A stretch of 64,000 nt of DNA from Calditrichota bacterium. Its GTDB lineage: Bacteria; Calditrichota; Calditrichia; RBG-13-44-9; J042. Below the pieces are notes generated by a model. That model did not search any database. It saw nothing but the letters and a program-made list of their open reading frames with translations, and was not told the DNA's origin. Shown here piece by piece: positions 10,031 through 19,011 of the stretch (positions within the stretch are counted from its first letter, which is position 1; each line of letters starts with the position of its first letter). A program made the position numbers and the translations under genes. The DNA lies in assembly GCA_013150955.1 (NCBI GenBank), contig JAADJD010000027.1:1-64000 (forward strand). Reading direction: 5' to 3'.

Positions 10031-10059
10031 TTGGAAAAAGTGGAATTAGAAACTATATT
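10031..10059 (+). promoter_or_regulatory. Promoter of the ferritin/Fur operon
   Basis: TTGGAA at 10031-10036, a 17-bp spacer, and TATATT at 10054-10059. The -10 box abuts the Fur-type palindrome, the usual geometry for repression. Confidence 0.65.
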
Positions 10060-10073
10060 CATAATGATTATGA
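10059..10073 (+). promoter_or_regulatory. Fur/PerR-type operator (perfect 7-1-7 palindrome)
   Basis: TCATAATGATTATGA is a perfect inverted repeat of 7 bp around one base. It is close to the Fur (TGATAAT-N-ATTATCA) and PerR (TTATAAT-N-ATTATAA) consensus sites. It overlaps the promoter -10/start region, and the third gene of the operon encodes a Fur-family regulator, which suggests autoregulation. Confidence 0.75.
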
Positions 10074-10112
10074 TTTTGGTTATTGGCTAAACAAAAAACA
10101 GGAGGATGCATC

Positions 10113-10556
10113 ATGAGCAACACCAAAGTGGACAAGCAAACCCTCATTGACGGATTGAATGAAGATCTCGCCAATGAGTATCAGGCCGTCATCACGTATC
10201 TCACGTATGCCGCCTGCGTGAGCGGTATTCATCGCCAGGAATTAAAAGAGTTCTTTGAAAAAGAGATTCAGGAAGAACTCCAGCACGCTCAATTTCTGGC
10301 TAACAAAATTGCTGCACTGGGTGGTAAACCCACCACTGTTCCGGCAAACGTGCCTTACACCGAAAATCCGAAGGAGATGCTGGAAAACGTCTTGAAAGCC
10401 GAGACGGAAACCATTGAGCGTTATGTGGAACGCATGAAGCAGGCAGAAGCGTACGGTGACTATGGACTGGCCAACGATCTGCATGATATCATTAGCGACG
10501 AAACCAGCCACAAGGAAGAAACCGAGAAAATTTTAAAAGGTTATCAGGGTGACTAA
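10113..10556 (+). CDS. Ferritin-like diiron protein
   Basis: 147 residues from the ATG at 10113, 8 bp after AGGAGG; a longer upstream frame has no ribosome site and begins inside the promoter leader. The four-helix-bundle diiron ligands are visible: Glu22 (ANEYQAV), Glu55 and His58 (EELQHA), a helix-3 glutamate near 97-99, and Glu130/His133 (DETSHKE). The family (ferritin-like, bacterioferritin/rubrerythrin relatives without rubredoxin) oxidises Fe(II) with oxygen or peroxide, and some members store iron. A Fur-type box and a Fur-family gene in the same operon support iron or peroxide stress as the signal. Confidence 0.85.
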   Translation: MSNTKVDKQTLIDGLNEDLANEYQAVITYLTYAACVSGIHRQELKEFFEKEIQEELQHAQFLANKIAALGGKPTTVPANVPYTENPKEMLENVLKAETETIERYVERMKQAEAYGDYGLANDLHDIISDETSHKEETEKILKGYQGD

Positions 10557-10642
10557 TGCCCAATGGTTCGAGGGTTCCCGTAAGTGGAACCCTCGATTAA
10601 TAACGATTCCGATAAAACAAAATTAACGAATGGAGGAGTCCC

Positions 10643-11095
10643 GTGGTCGATATTTTGATCAAGTATGTTCACATTCTTTCCTTCATGGTGGTATTTACGG
10701 TGCTTTTTATGGAGATGATTTTTGTCAAATCCCAAAGTGCTGTAAGTGATCTGGTGCGGGTGCGCCGATATCAAAATATATTGCTGTTGTTTTTGGGGTT
10801 CACCCTGCTGTCTGGATTGATCAAATTGGTTACAATGGGAGAGCATGCGGCCATTTACATGAAAAATGGGGTATTTCACTTGAAAGTAACCCTGTTTCTT
10901 CTTATAACCATCTTAACATTCATCCCTTACCGGTTTTTCCGGAATATTTCGGCTGAACCGGCCGGAGCAGGGAGTCCACAGGAGGTTCCGGTTCCGCGAT
11001 CGGTACGGTTGATTGTTCACATTCAGATGATTCTTCTGGTATTATTGCCCTTGTTGGGGGTAATGATGGTGCGAGGCATCGGGTATTTTGGATAA
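10643..11095 (+). CDS. DUF2214-like inner-membrane protein
   Basis: 150 residues with a GTG start after GGAGG. Four predicted membrane segments lie at about 6-26, 48-66, 80-98 and 122-143. The start (ILIKYVHILSFMVVF) and the overall layout resemble the DUF2214 family, whose function is unknown. It lies between the ferritin-like gene (86 bp upstream) and the Fur-family gene (48 bp downstream), so it is likely part of the iron/redox regulon. Conserved histidines in the membrane segments (His10, His47, and another near His82) could bind a metal or haem; this is speculation. Confidence 0.65.
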   Translation: MVDILIKYVHILSFMVVFTVLFMEMIFVKSQSAVSDLVRVRRYQNILLLFLGFTLLSGLIKLVTMGEHAAIYMKNGVFHLKVTLFLLITILTFIPYRFFRNISAEPAGAGSPQEVPVPRSVRLIVHIQMILLVLLPLLGVMMVRGIGYFG

Positions 11096-11143
11096 TCCCC
11101 AAAACGGAGGGTGTAAATTGAATGCGAATGGAAGGTGAAAATA

Positions 11144-11608
11144 ATGAAAATTCAAATAGATCAGGCCATCACCCAGGCATTGCAACGGCACGGATTGCGC
11201 CCGACGCGTGCCCGGCAACTGATTCTGGCGTTGATTGAACAGGATAATCAACACTATACGCCGGAAGAAATGCTGGTGCGGTTGAATGCCATGGGAGAGC
11301 GGTTAAGTATTGCCACCCTGTATCAGAATCTGGCCAAGCTGGTGGATAAGGGATTGCTGGTGAAGTTTGTGGGATTGGATGGGGAATATCGCTACGATTA
11401 CAATAAAATGCCCCATCACCACCTGATCTGCAAGTCCTGTGGGCGTATAGTGGATGTGCTGGTGGATCAGACCCTGGATGCCATCGAACCGCAATTGATG
11501 GATGCAGATGGGCAAAAGAAGTTGCCGCCGGGATGGAAGATCCTGCAGCGTCGGGTGGATTTCATTGGCGTTTGCCCGGATTGCAGCCAGCATGGGACAG
11601 ATAATTAA
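11144..11608 (+). CDS. Fur-family metal-dependent repressor (Fur/PerR-like)
   Basis: 154 residues from the ATG at 11144, eight bases after AAGG (an in-frame GTG lies at 11135). The N-terminal winged helix includes GLRPTRARQLILALI and the recognition-helix region SIATLYQNLAKLVDKGLL. The dimer domain has the regulatory metal site PHHHLICKSCG and a second CPDC pair, so both structural zinc CxxC motifs are present, as in PerR, Zur and Bacillus Fur. Which metal or oxidant it senses cannot be read reliably. It sits in the operon behind a ferritin-like gene with a 7-1-7 operator, so iron or peroxide sensing with autoregulation is most likely. Confidence 0.88.
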   Translation: MKIQIDQAITQALQRHGLRPTRARQLILALIEQDNQHYTPEEMLVRLNAMGERLSIATLYQNLAKLVDKGLLVKFVGLDGEYRYDYNKMPHHHLICKSCGRIVDVLVDQTLDAIEPQLMDADGQKKLPPGWKILQRRVDFIGVCPDCSQHGTDN

Positions 11609-11639
11609 CCGGGTTTGGCAGTTGTGTAAAGTGGAGTCA

Positions 11640-11676
11640 CGCCACATCTGTTGAAGAGACAGGTGTGGCGTTTTTT
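11640..11676 (+). terminator. Rho-independent terminator of the ferritin/Fur operon
   Basis: 12-bp stem CGCCACATCTGT/ACAGGTGTGGCG with one wobble pair and a 7-base loop, followed by TTTTTT. Confidence 0.92.
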
Positions 11677-11802
11677 CTTCGTTCCATGAAATGGGACATT
11701 CGATGGGCCGCATCTGCAGGTGTGTGGAGAATCCGGGTTGGATGAGGTGCCCCTGGAGAGGGTGAGGGAAGTGGTATTTTCCCGCTGGTGAACGGCTCTT
11801 TT

Positions 11803-11990
11803 AATCCAAATAAAGCGTTAAACCACGAAGCACGCGAATGAATTCGAATGATCCAAAAAATGCAATTAACCGCGAATCACACGAATGAAGCTAAAACACA
11901 TCCACAAATTGCGGATAAATCACAAAAACAAGTTTTCATCCAGATACAATTCAATCTATTTTTTTTATGTTAATTCGTGTCATTCGTGGT
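11803..11990 (+). repeat. Dispersed intergenic repeat, copy 2 (forward, diverged)
   Basis: Contains a partial left arm (ACCACGAAGCACGCGAATG), a second left arm (ACCGCGAATCACACGAATG), the core TTTTCATCCAGATACAAT and the right arm TTAATTCGTGTCATTCGTGG. The doubled left arm suggests one copy inserted into another. It lies between convergent genes. Confidence 0.8.
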
Positions 11991-12007
11991 CAAAAGTATA
12001 ATTTAGA

Positions 12008-13030
12008 TTAATTGCGACTGGTTTCTTTCACTTCCGGGCTGATCCAGTCCCCCAGCGGGCCTCCAAAAGCCCCCTGATCGTTGCGGGTGCCGTCGGGATC
12101 CCGAAATTCTGGTGCGGGATTCCCCTGATCCCGGCAGGGTGAATTCGGTTGCAGGCGCAGATCCGTTTCCGACAAGAAGAGGGGATCCGGTTCATCCACT
12201 GAGAAGAAATTATACTGGCTGAGATAACTATCCGTCCCGGCGTGCAAAATTTCCAGTCGGGGATCCCCCTGATCGGATCGGTTCTGGAACACAATGTTGT
12301 TCTGGAGTTCGTCGAAGACAGGATTAAATAAAACCAGAGCACCCCCTACATTTTGAGAATAGTTTTTAAAAAACGTATTGTTAATTACCCGCGATCGGGA
12401 CTGGACGAGAAGCACGGCTCCTCCCATGGAAAGCGCCTGGTTTTCTTTAAAAATATTGTTGAACAGCTCCAGCTCGGATTCCAGCGCGACCAATCCCCCA
12501 CCCAGGAATGCTCGATTCTTCCGAATTAAACAGTTCATGAAGGTTGCCGAAGCGTTCTGAAGCACCACCCCACCGTAACCCGCATCACCGTAGGCTTCAC
12601 GCATGATCTTTTCAATGATGCAAAACCGAAATACCGAGGGGGTTTTCCGACCAAATAGTTGGATGCCCTGCCAGCTTTCGTCTTTTGCTGTGAAAGTAAT
12701 GAAGCTGTCCTGCCGGCCAATTGCACTGACGTTTCCCTGAACGATCAATGCGGTATGTGGTTCAAAATACAGGGTTACGCCGGCCTGGATGACCAGCGTT
12801 TTGTTCTCCGGGACGATCAGGCTTCCCGTTACCAGGAAGGGAGCATCTTTCAGGTAGAGGATCCCCTCAATGGTTCCCTGTAATTCCGTGTATTTGTTGG
12901 AATCGGGGCTTCCCGGGGCCAGCGGTTCCCGTACGGAGCAGGCAAACAGTATCACCAGTAGGGCCATCGCAGCACACCGCACCGGGCGCCATATTCCATC
13001 TGTTCTCTGTTGGGAGCCGAAAGTAATCAT
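12008..13030 (-). CDS. Right-handed beta-helix surface lipoprotein
   Basis: 340 residues. A hydrophobic segment (MALLVILFAC) ends in a cysteine consistent with a lipoprotein, but the 20-residue N-terminal extension and the lack of a good ribosome site make the start uncertain. From about residue 55 there are short repeated coils rich in N, G, V and I, for example ATFMNCLIRKNRAFLGGGL, LELFNNIFKENQALSMGG and RVINNTFFKNYSQNVGGAL. These are the pattern of right-handed parallel beta-helix (pectate-lyase-like, PbH1) proteins. A terminal segment with NSPCRDQGNP and DQGAFGG matches surface proteins that contain a choice-of-anchor or polymorphic repeat domain. Polysaccharide binding or cleavage is possible; no catalytic residues can be assigned. 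It lies 147 bp downstream of DPP-IV on the same strand. Confidence 0.72.
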   Translation of the reverse strand: MITFGSQQRTDGIWRPVRCAAMALLVILFACSVREPLAPGSPDSNKYTELQGTIEGILYLKDAPFLVTGSLIVPENKTLVIQAGVTLYFEPHTALIVQGNVSAIGRQDSFITFTAKDESWQGIQLFGRKTPSVFRFCIIEKIMREAYGDAGYGGVVLQNASATFMNCLIRKNRAFLGGGLVALESELELFNNIFKENQALSMGGAVLLVQSRSRVINNTFFKNYSQNVGGALVLFNPVFDELQNNIVFQNRSDQGDPRLEILHAGTDSYLSQYNFFSVDEPDPLFLSETDLRLQPNSPCRDQGNPAPEFRDPDGTRNDQGAFGGPLGDWISPEVKETSRN

Positions 13031-13177
13031 CTTAATCTTTTGTCGTCTTTGCTCTGTCCGACCAACAATGACCCGAATCCATCGTCTGGAGTCGAAAGCA
13101 ACTGCGAACGGATCATCGGCGTTCGACGGCCGGCTTTTTCCAGTTTGCTTTTCTGGCGACCACCGTGTCCCCAGGGA

Positions 13178-15373
13178 TTATTCCTGCTTCAAGTATCGTT
13201 CCAGAAATTGGGTCATCATATTAAACAGATGGATCCGGTCGGTGGTGGAGCCGATGCCGTGCATTTGCTGGGGATACACCATGAATTCAAATTGTTTTCC
13301 GGCATCGATGAGCCGATCGACCATGTGAATGGAATTCTGAAAATGCACATTGTCGTCCCCGGTACCGTGAACCAGCAGCAGATGGCCGTGCAGGCTGTCG
13401 GCAAAAAATACCGGCGAACTATTTCGATAGCCTTCTTCATTTTCCTGAGGCAGTCCCATATAGCGTTCGGTGTAGATGGTGTCGTAATCTCGCCAGTCGG
13501 TTACCGGGGCCACAGAAATGCCGGCCTTAAAAACTTTCGACCGGGTCATTGCATAAAGGGTCATGTACCCGCCATAGCTCCATCCCCAGATGCCGATGCG
13601 GTCTTTATCCACGTAAGGCAGGTTTTTCAAATAAGCGACTCCTCGTAATTGATCTTCCAGCTCGTATTTCCCCAGCTGGCGGTAAACCACTTTCTCCCAA
13701 TCGTGTCCGCGTCCCCAGGAACCGCGATTGTCCATACTGAAAATAATGTAACCTTTCTGGGCCAGCATCAGGTGCCATAGGAACCGGAATCCACCATACC
13801 GTTTGCGAATAACCTGCGCATGGGGGCCACCGTACACGTACACCAGCACCGGGTATGTCCGTTCCGGATTAAAATCGGGGGGTTTGATCATGCTGGCGTA
13901 ATAGGTAATCCCGTTATCCCCTTCGAAGGTGAAAAATTCAGGGAGTCGTACATTGTATTTTGCCGCGATGTCCACTTCGCTGGCGCGGAGTAGCCGCAAT
14001 TGTTTTCCGCTGCTTTTGTAAACAAACATTTCATAAGGGGTAAATACGTGGGAGTAGGTGTCCACAAAATAATTTCCACTGGCCGAAAGCGCAATGCTGT
14101 GGGTGCCTTCCCGCTGGGTCAATCGCTTAAATCCGCTACCATTAGTTTTTACCCGGTACAGGTGCCGTTCCCGGATGTCCTTTTCCGTGGCGGTGAAATA
14201 CACCCATCGTTCGTTCTTATCCACCCCCAGAAACTGAGTGACCATCCAGTCCCCCCGGGTGAGTTGGCGGATTTGCTTGCCGTTGTAATCGTATAGGTAA
14301 AGATGACGGAAACCCGTCCGCTCGGATCCCCAGATGAAACGCGGACTGTTTTTGAAGAAATAGACGAAATCTCCCACATTGATGAAATAAGGGTCGCGTT
14401 CTTCGAGAACCAGCCGACTTTCCCCCGTCTGAATATCGGCAAACAGAAATTCAAGATGTTGTTGATAGCGATCCAGGCGCATGAATGCCAGCTGATCCGA
14501 TGTGGGAAGCCAGTACACCCGGGGCAGGTAAATATCGGTATTTTCTCCAGTGTCGATCCACACCGTTTTGGCGGTGTTCAGGTTAACCACACCCAGTTTG
14601 ACAATGGGATTGGGATCCCCGGCTTTGGGATAGCGCATCATCTCCACCGTGGGATGATAGGGCATCCAGTCGACCAGTGGGTATTGCGGAACGGGTTCTT
14701 CGTTGAACTGCAAGTAGGCAATGAATTGAGAATTGGGTGCCCACCAGTAGCCACGGAAAATGCCCCGTCCCACCAGCTCTTCCTGATAGACCCAGTCCAG
14801 CTTACCATTCAGCAGATCGGCGTGTCCGTCAAAAGTTAGCTGTTTTTCTTCGCCGGTGGCCAGATCGATGACGTAAATATTAAAATCGCGCACAAAAGCC
14901 ACTTTGCGACTGTCCGGCGAAATTTGAATCTCTTCCTCCTTTTCGGGCGTGTTGGTCAGCCGGATTAATTGACGGGTTTTCAAAGGGAAATACCAGATGT
15001 CATTTTCGGAATCGAAGATCAATCCGGATTCATCCGGTAGCCATTGATATGCGTAAAGGGAGACCTCGATGGTGTCGTCTGCCGTAATGTGTTTTAAATC
15101 GTCGCTGGTCAGCACCACGGATTCTTTCCCGTTGCGCGCCTGGTGAACGATCAATTTCTGCACACCGGCTTCCCGGTCCGATTGGATGTAGGAGAAGCGA
15201 TCGCTTTTGGGAAGCCATTTCAATCGCGTGGGGTAATTCCGGTAGATCTCCCGGCTCAGCGAGGTGAAGATTTCTTCCACCGAAAGATCCTGCCGTTCCT
15301 GGGGTGCGGCGGATTGGGTTAAAACAACGACCAGCAGTAAAGCAACAAGCACGCGCAGATTTTTCCAGATCAT
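13178..15373 (-). CDS. Dipeptidyl-peptidase IV (S9B prolyl oligopeptidase family)
   Basis: 731 residues, the usual length. A signal peptide ends near LTQSAAPQ. The N-terminal eight-bladed beta-propeller carries DWVYQEEL, the glutamate pair that binds the substrate amino terminus and is diagnostic of DPP-IV. The C-terminal alpha/beta hydrolase has GWSYGGY (Ser599), GTGDDNVH (Asp673) and QQMHG (His705). It removes X-Pro or X-Ala dipeptides from peptides in the periplasm or at the surface. Together with the S46 enzyme at the window start it indicates peptide utilisation. The start ATG is preceded by GGGAGA. Confidence 0.94.
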   Translation of the reverse strand: MIWKNLRVLVALLLVVVLTQSAAPQERQDLSVEEIFTSLSREIYRNYPTRLKWLPKSDRFSYIQSDREAGVQKLIVHQARNGKESVVLTSDDLKHITADDTIEVSLYAYQWLPDESGLIFDSENDIWYFPLKTRQLIRLTNTPEKEEEIQISPDSRKVAFVRDFNIYVIDLATGEEKQLTFDGHADLLNGKLDWVYQEELVGRGIFRGYWWAPNSQFIAYLQFNEEPVPQYPLVDWMPYHPTVEMMRYPKAGDPNPIVKLGVVNLNTAKTVWIDTGENTDIYLPRVYWLPTSDQLAFMRLDRYQQHLEFLFADIQTGESRLVLEERDPYFINVGDFVYFFKNSPRFIWGSERTGFRHLYLYDYNGKQIRQLTRGDWMVTQFLGVDKNERWVYFTATEKDIRERHLYRVKTNGSGFKRLTQREGTHSIALSASGNYFVDTYSHVFTPYEMFVYKSSGKQLRLLRASEVDIAAKYNVRLPEFFTFEGDNGITYYASMIKPPDFNPERTYPVLVYVYGGPHAQVIRKRYGGFRFLWHLMLAQKGYIIFSMDNRGSWGRGHDWEKVVYRQLGKYELEDQLRGVAYLKNLPYVDKDRIGIWGWSYGGYMTLYAMTRSKVFKAGISVAPVTDWRDYDTIYTERYMGLPQENEEGYRNSSPVFFADSLHGHLLLVHGTGDDNVHFQNSIHMVDRLIDAGKQFEFMVYPQQMHGIGSTTDRIHLFNMMTQFLERYLKQE

Positions 15374-15425
15374 TCTTCTGTCTCCCTTTGTTATCGTTTT
15401 ACGGCTGAAAATTTTTGAACGAAAT

Positions 15426-15453
15426 AAATTAAGGCATAAAATTTTTTTCTCAA
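15426..15453 (-). promoter_or_regulatory. Candidate promoter of the DPP-IV gene
   Basis: On the minus strand, TTGAGA and TAATTT are separated by 16 bp, about 55 bp before the start codon. By-eye match only. Confidence 0.4.
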
Positions 15454-15542
15454 ATACGATTTTGCGCTCCTTGCCGAACGTTTCCCCGGTAAAAATCGCC
15501 GGTTTATCTTTCTAAATCGATGAAATTTTTGTATTTTTCTTT

Positions 15543-17231
15543 ATGTGGAATGAGCAATTAAAAGAACTGAAATGGTGGGGATGGGGGGAAGTGGATCGGC
15601 GATTCCCGCTGGAGCAGCGGCCGCATTTCTGGCCGCACCTGCGGAAATTGCTGCCCGTTCCCGAAAAACCCTTTTTATTTCCTCCCCGGCCAGAAGAAAT
15701 TTCCCTCCCCCCTTCCCGGCTAACCGACCCGATTTTACGGGAATTGCACGCCATTTTGCCCGATTCGCACATCGCGCGGGATGATTTCATGCGATTGGTA
15801 CACACGTACGGCAAAAGTTATCGGGATTTGATTCGGATTCGTTTGCGGCAATTTCCACGGGTACCGGATGCGGTTCTGTTTCCCGATAACGAAGACGAGA
15901 TTATTCAGATCCTGCGATGGGCGACCCGTCATCGGATTGCGGTGGTGCCCCGGGGTGGGGGTACCAGCGTGGTGGGGGGCGTGGAGTGTGTGCCGGCAGC
16001 GGCACATCAGGCGGTGGTGGTAATGAATCTTTGCGAACTGCGACGGGTGCTGGAAATCGATCCCGTCTCGTACACCGCAGAGGCTGAGGCGGGGATTACC
16101 GGGCCGGAGCTGGAAAGCGCGCTGAACCGGGAAGGCTTTACGCTGGGACATTTTCCGGAATCCTTCCATTACTCCACGCTGGGGGGCTGGGTGGCCACCC
16201 GTTCCGCCGGCCAACAATCCACCCGGTACGGAAAGATAGAGCACATGGTGGAGAGTATTCGGGTCATCACTCCCGAAGGGATCTGGCAAACGCCACCATT
16301 ACCCGCCGCCGCCGATGGCCCGGATTTCGATCAGCTGTTCATTGGTTCGGAAGGGGTGCTGGGCGTCATCTCCCGGGTGCGGGTGCACATTCGCCCCCTG
16401 CCGGAGCGAAAGTACTACACCGCCTATCTGTTTCCTGATTTTACCGCGGGTGTGGAGGCCGTGCAGCACATCATTCAGGAAGACCTGCTGCCGGCTACGA
16501 TCCGCCTGTCTGACCCCATCGAAACGGATTTCGTGTTTGCCTTGCGGGAACGCCCGGCTCATCGCTGGCAGCAGGTGGTTCAGGAATGGGGGCTGCGCTG
16601 GCTCGCCTTCAGGGGTTACTCCGCTTCCCGGCGAACCGTTCTGATCCTGGGTCTGGAGGGAGGCGCTGAGCGCGTAAAATGGCAACAACATACCATTCAT
16701 AAATTGATCCGGCGGTACCGGGCGTATCATCTGGGCGAATCCGTGGGGCAAAACTGGTACCGTCATCGGTTTGACAATCCTTATTTACGGGACGAACTGC
16801 TGAATTACAATCTGCTGGTGGAGACGCTGGAGACGGCTTCGGATTGGTCGCGTTTCTGGCCGCTTTACGAGGAGGTACGCGCCGCCATTCAAAAGGCGTA
16901 TGACCAGCTGAATATTCCGGGAATTGTGTTTGCCCATCTCTCCCACGTTTACGAGACCGGCACCTCCCTGTACTTCGTGCTGCTGGCCGTCCCCGAAAAT
17001 GGAAAGGAGCTGGAGCAGTGGGCTCACATTAAGCGGGCGGCTTCGGAAGCCATTCTAAAAGTAGGAGGAACCATCAGCCATCACCACGGTGTGGGATTGG
17101 ATCATCGGCCCTGGATTGCCCGCGAGATTGGAAGGCCCGCTGTGAAATTGTTGCAGCAGATTAAACAATCGCTGGATCCCGAACAGATATTGAATCCCGG
17201 AAAACTGATCCCCGATCTTGAGGATGAGTAA
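15543..17231 (+). CDS. FAD-linked oxidase, alkyldihydroxyacetonephosphate synthase-like
   Basis: 562 residues. The order of motifs follows the alkyl-DHAP synthase family: an N-terminal WWGWGE, the FAD-binding (VAO/p-cresol methylhydroxylase) fold with VPRGGGTSVVGG near residue 140, EAEAGITGPELE, STLGGWVATRSAGQQS, GSEGVLGVI, and the C-terminal SHHHGVGLDHRPW and ILNPGKL. In ether-lipid synthesis this enzyme swaps the acyl chain of acyl-DHAP for a fatty alcohol. Bacterial homologues are often annotated only as FAD-binding oxidases, so the substrate is inferred. It is the first gene of a likely operon with GlpD (43 bp downstream) and a lipid kinase. Confidence 0.85.
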   Translation: MWNEQLKELKWWGWGEVDRRFPLEQRPHFWPHLRKLLPVPEKPFLFPPRPEEISLPPSRLTDPILRELHAILPDSHIARDDFMRLVHTYGKSYRDLIRIRLRQFPRVPDAVLFPDNEDEIIQILRWATRHRIAVVPRGGGTSVVGGVECVPAAAHQAVVVMNLCELRRVLEIDPVSYTAEAEAGITGPELESALNREGFTLGHFPESFHYSTLGGWVATRSAGQQSTRYGKIEHMVESIRVITPEGIWQTPPLPAAADGPDFDQLFIGSEGVLGVISRVRVHIRPLPERKYYTAYLFPDFTAGVEAVQHIIQEDLLPATIRLSDPIETDFVFALRERPAHRWQQVVQEWGLRWLAFRGYSASRRTVLILGLEGGAERVKWQQHTIHKLIRRYRAYHLGESVGQNWYRHRFDNPYLRDELLNYNLLVETLETASDWSRFWPLYEEVRAAIQKAYDQLNIPGIVFAHLSHVYETGTSLYFVLLAVPENGKELEQWAHIKRAASEAILKVGGTISHHHGVGLDHRPWIAREIGRPAVKLLQQIKQSLDPEQILNPGKLIPDLEDE

Positions 17232-17274
17232 TGGCCCCGACGCGGGACAGGCTTGAAACAACCGCGAGCACTTT

Positions 17275-19011
17275 ATGAGAAAGAAAACCTGGGAATTTTC
17301 CCCGCAAACCCGATGGGAGTATCTTAACTGGCTGAAAAAGGAGACGCTGGACGTCCTGGTAATTGGCGGAGGCATTACCGGTGCCGGGATTGTTCGTGAC
17401 GCGGCCATGCGGGGACTGAAGACTGCCCTGATCGAAAAAGGCGATTTTGGCGGGGGTACCAGCAGTAAATCATCTAAATTAATTCATGGGGGATTTCGCT
17501 ACCTGTCTCAGTTTAAATTTGGACTGGTACACGAGGCGCTGATTGAACGTCGAACGCTGATGCAACTGGCTCCTCACCTGGTTTATCCGCAGGAATGCCT
17601 GCTGCCGATTTATGGACATTCCCGTAGTTCACCATTTATGATTCACATCGGCCTCTGGCTGTACGATTTGCTGGCCGGCCGGCGAAACATTGGCCGGCAC
17701 CGGATGGTTTCGGTGAATCGAATGTCTCGCATTGAACCCCTGTTACGCCGGGAAGATTTACGGCAGGTGGCCATTTATTATGATGGAAAGGCGGATGATT
17801 TTCGGCTTGTGCTGGCCACTTTACAAAGTGCCTCCTGGCACGGGGCGGCCATTGCCAATTATGTGCAGGCAGAGGAGGTGGCCATGGAGAACGGGCGCCT
17901 TGCGGCTGTGGCGGCTATCGATCACCTGACCGGCGAGCGCTTCTGGATCAAAACCCGCTGCGTGGTGAATGCCACCGGCCCCTGGAGCGATGTGGTGCGC
18001 CATCATCTTTTGCAGGTTACCGATCGACGGGTGCGCACCACCAAGGGAATCCACCTGGTCATTCATCGGGAAGATCTGCCCATCCGCCACGCCGTGATGG
18101 TGTTTGCCCCTCAGGATGGGCGTCCCATCTTTGCAATTCCCTGGAAACGCTTTGTCCTGCTGGGCACCACCGACACCGATTACACCGGCGATCCCGACTG
18201 GATCCCCACGGAGCGCAGCGATGTGGATTATCTGCTGGAGGCGTACAATGATTATTTCCCCGGGGCCCGACTGACCGACGAGAAGATCGTTTCCACATTT
18301 GCCGGGCTGCGGCCGTTAATTTACGAGGAAAACAAATTGGCATCGGATATCACGCGCGAACACTTCATTTTCGAGGGGCCGCCGCTGTTTTTTTCCATCA
18401 TCGGGGGCAAACTGACGACCTATCGGGTGATGGCGCGGGAAATTGTAGATCGGGTTCTGCAACGGCTGGATCGGGTGTATGGCGTGAAACCCCTGCATCC
18501 CGAATGTCGCACCGCACGGGAACCCCTGGCCGGTGGGGCCATTTCTTCCTTCCCCGCATTCCGTGAGCGATGGATCCAGCGATTGCACAGCGAAGACAAA
18601 CTTCCCCGGGATGTAGCGGAGCATCTCGTCGAAACCTACGGCAGCCAGCTGCCCACATTTCTGGAGGTGATGCACCGGGTGACGGATGGAACCGAGCGCC
18701 TGTTGCCCGATTTACCCTATGTGCGAGCGCAGATCGATTATGCCGTAAATTACGAGATGACCCTGGCCATGGACGATTTTTTGATCCGCCGAACCCATGT
18801 CTTTTCTCTGGATCGCGATCAGGGGCAGGCGGTTTACGAGTCCGTGGGGGATGTACTGGCCCGGTTGCTGGGTTGGGATCAGGAGGAGTGGCAACGTCAG
18901 GTGCAGCGTTACCGGAAAAAGATTACCTACACCCGTCGATACAGGGAGCAATCGGACAATGAAGACCAAACTCATCATCAATCCCAGAGCCGCCAACGGG
19001 AAGACCCGTAG
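17275..19011 (+). CDS. glpD: Aerobic-type glycerol-3-phosphate dehydrogenase
   Basis: 578 residues. An N-terminal Rossmann motif (VLVIGGGITGAGIVRDAAMRG, from about residue 28) is followed by the family signature SSKSSKLIHGGFRYL. A central FAD-dependent oxidoreductase domain and the C-terminal GlpD alpha-helical domain follow; GTTDTDY and GGKLTTYR match the family. It oxidises sn-glycerol-3-phosphate to DHAP and feeds electrons to quinone at the inner membrane. Placed between an alkyl-DHAP-synthase-like enzyme and a lipid kinase, it may supply DHAP for ether-lipid headgroups rather than only degrade glycerol. Its end overlaps the next gene by 53 bp in another frame. Confidence 0.94.
   Translation: MRKKTWEFSPQTRWEYLNWLKKETLDVLVIGGGITGAGIVRDAAMRGLKTALIEKGDFGGGTSSKSSKLIHGGFRYLSQFKFGLVHEALIERRTLMQLAPHLVYPQECLLPIYGHSRSSPFMIHIGLWLYDLLAGRRNIGRHRMVSVNRMSRIEPLLRREDLRQVAIYYDGKADDFRLVLATLQSASWHGAAIANYVQAEEVAMENGRLAAVAAIDHLTGERFWIKTRCVVNATGPWSDVVRHHLLQVTDRRVRTTKGIHLVIHREDLPIRHAVMVFAPQDGRPIFAIPWKRFVLLGTTDTDYTGDPDWIPTERSDVDYLLEAYNDYFPGARLTDEKIVSTFAGLRPLIYEENKLASDITREHFIFEGPPLFFSIIGGKLTTYRVMAREIVDRVLQRLDRVYGVKPLHPECRTAREPLAGGAISSFPAFRERWIQRLHSEDKLPRDVAEHLVETYGSQLPTFLEVMHRVTDGTERLLPDLPYVRAQIDYAVNYEMTLAMDDFLIRRTHVFSLDRDQGQAVYESVGDVLARLLGWDQEEWQRQVQRYRKKITYTRRYREQSDNEDQTHHQSQSRQREDP

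Noticed and set aside
18797-18958. Upstream extension of the lipid kinase
   Set aside because: It would overlap glpD by over 200 bp, lacks a ribosome site, and the conserved domain begins right at the ATG at 18959.
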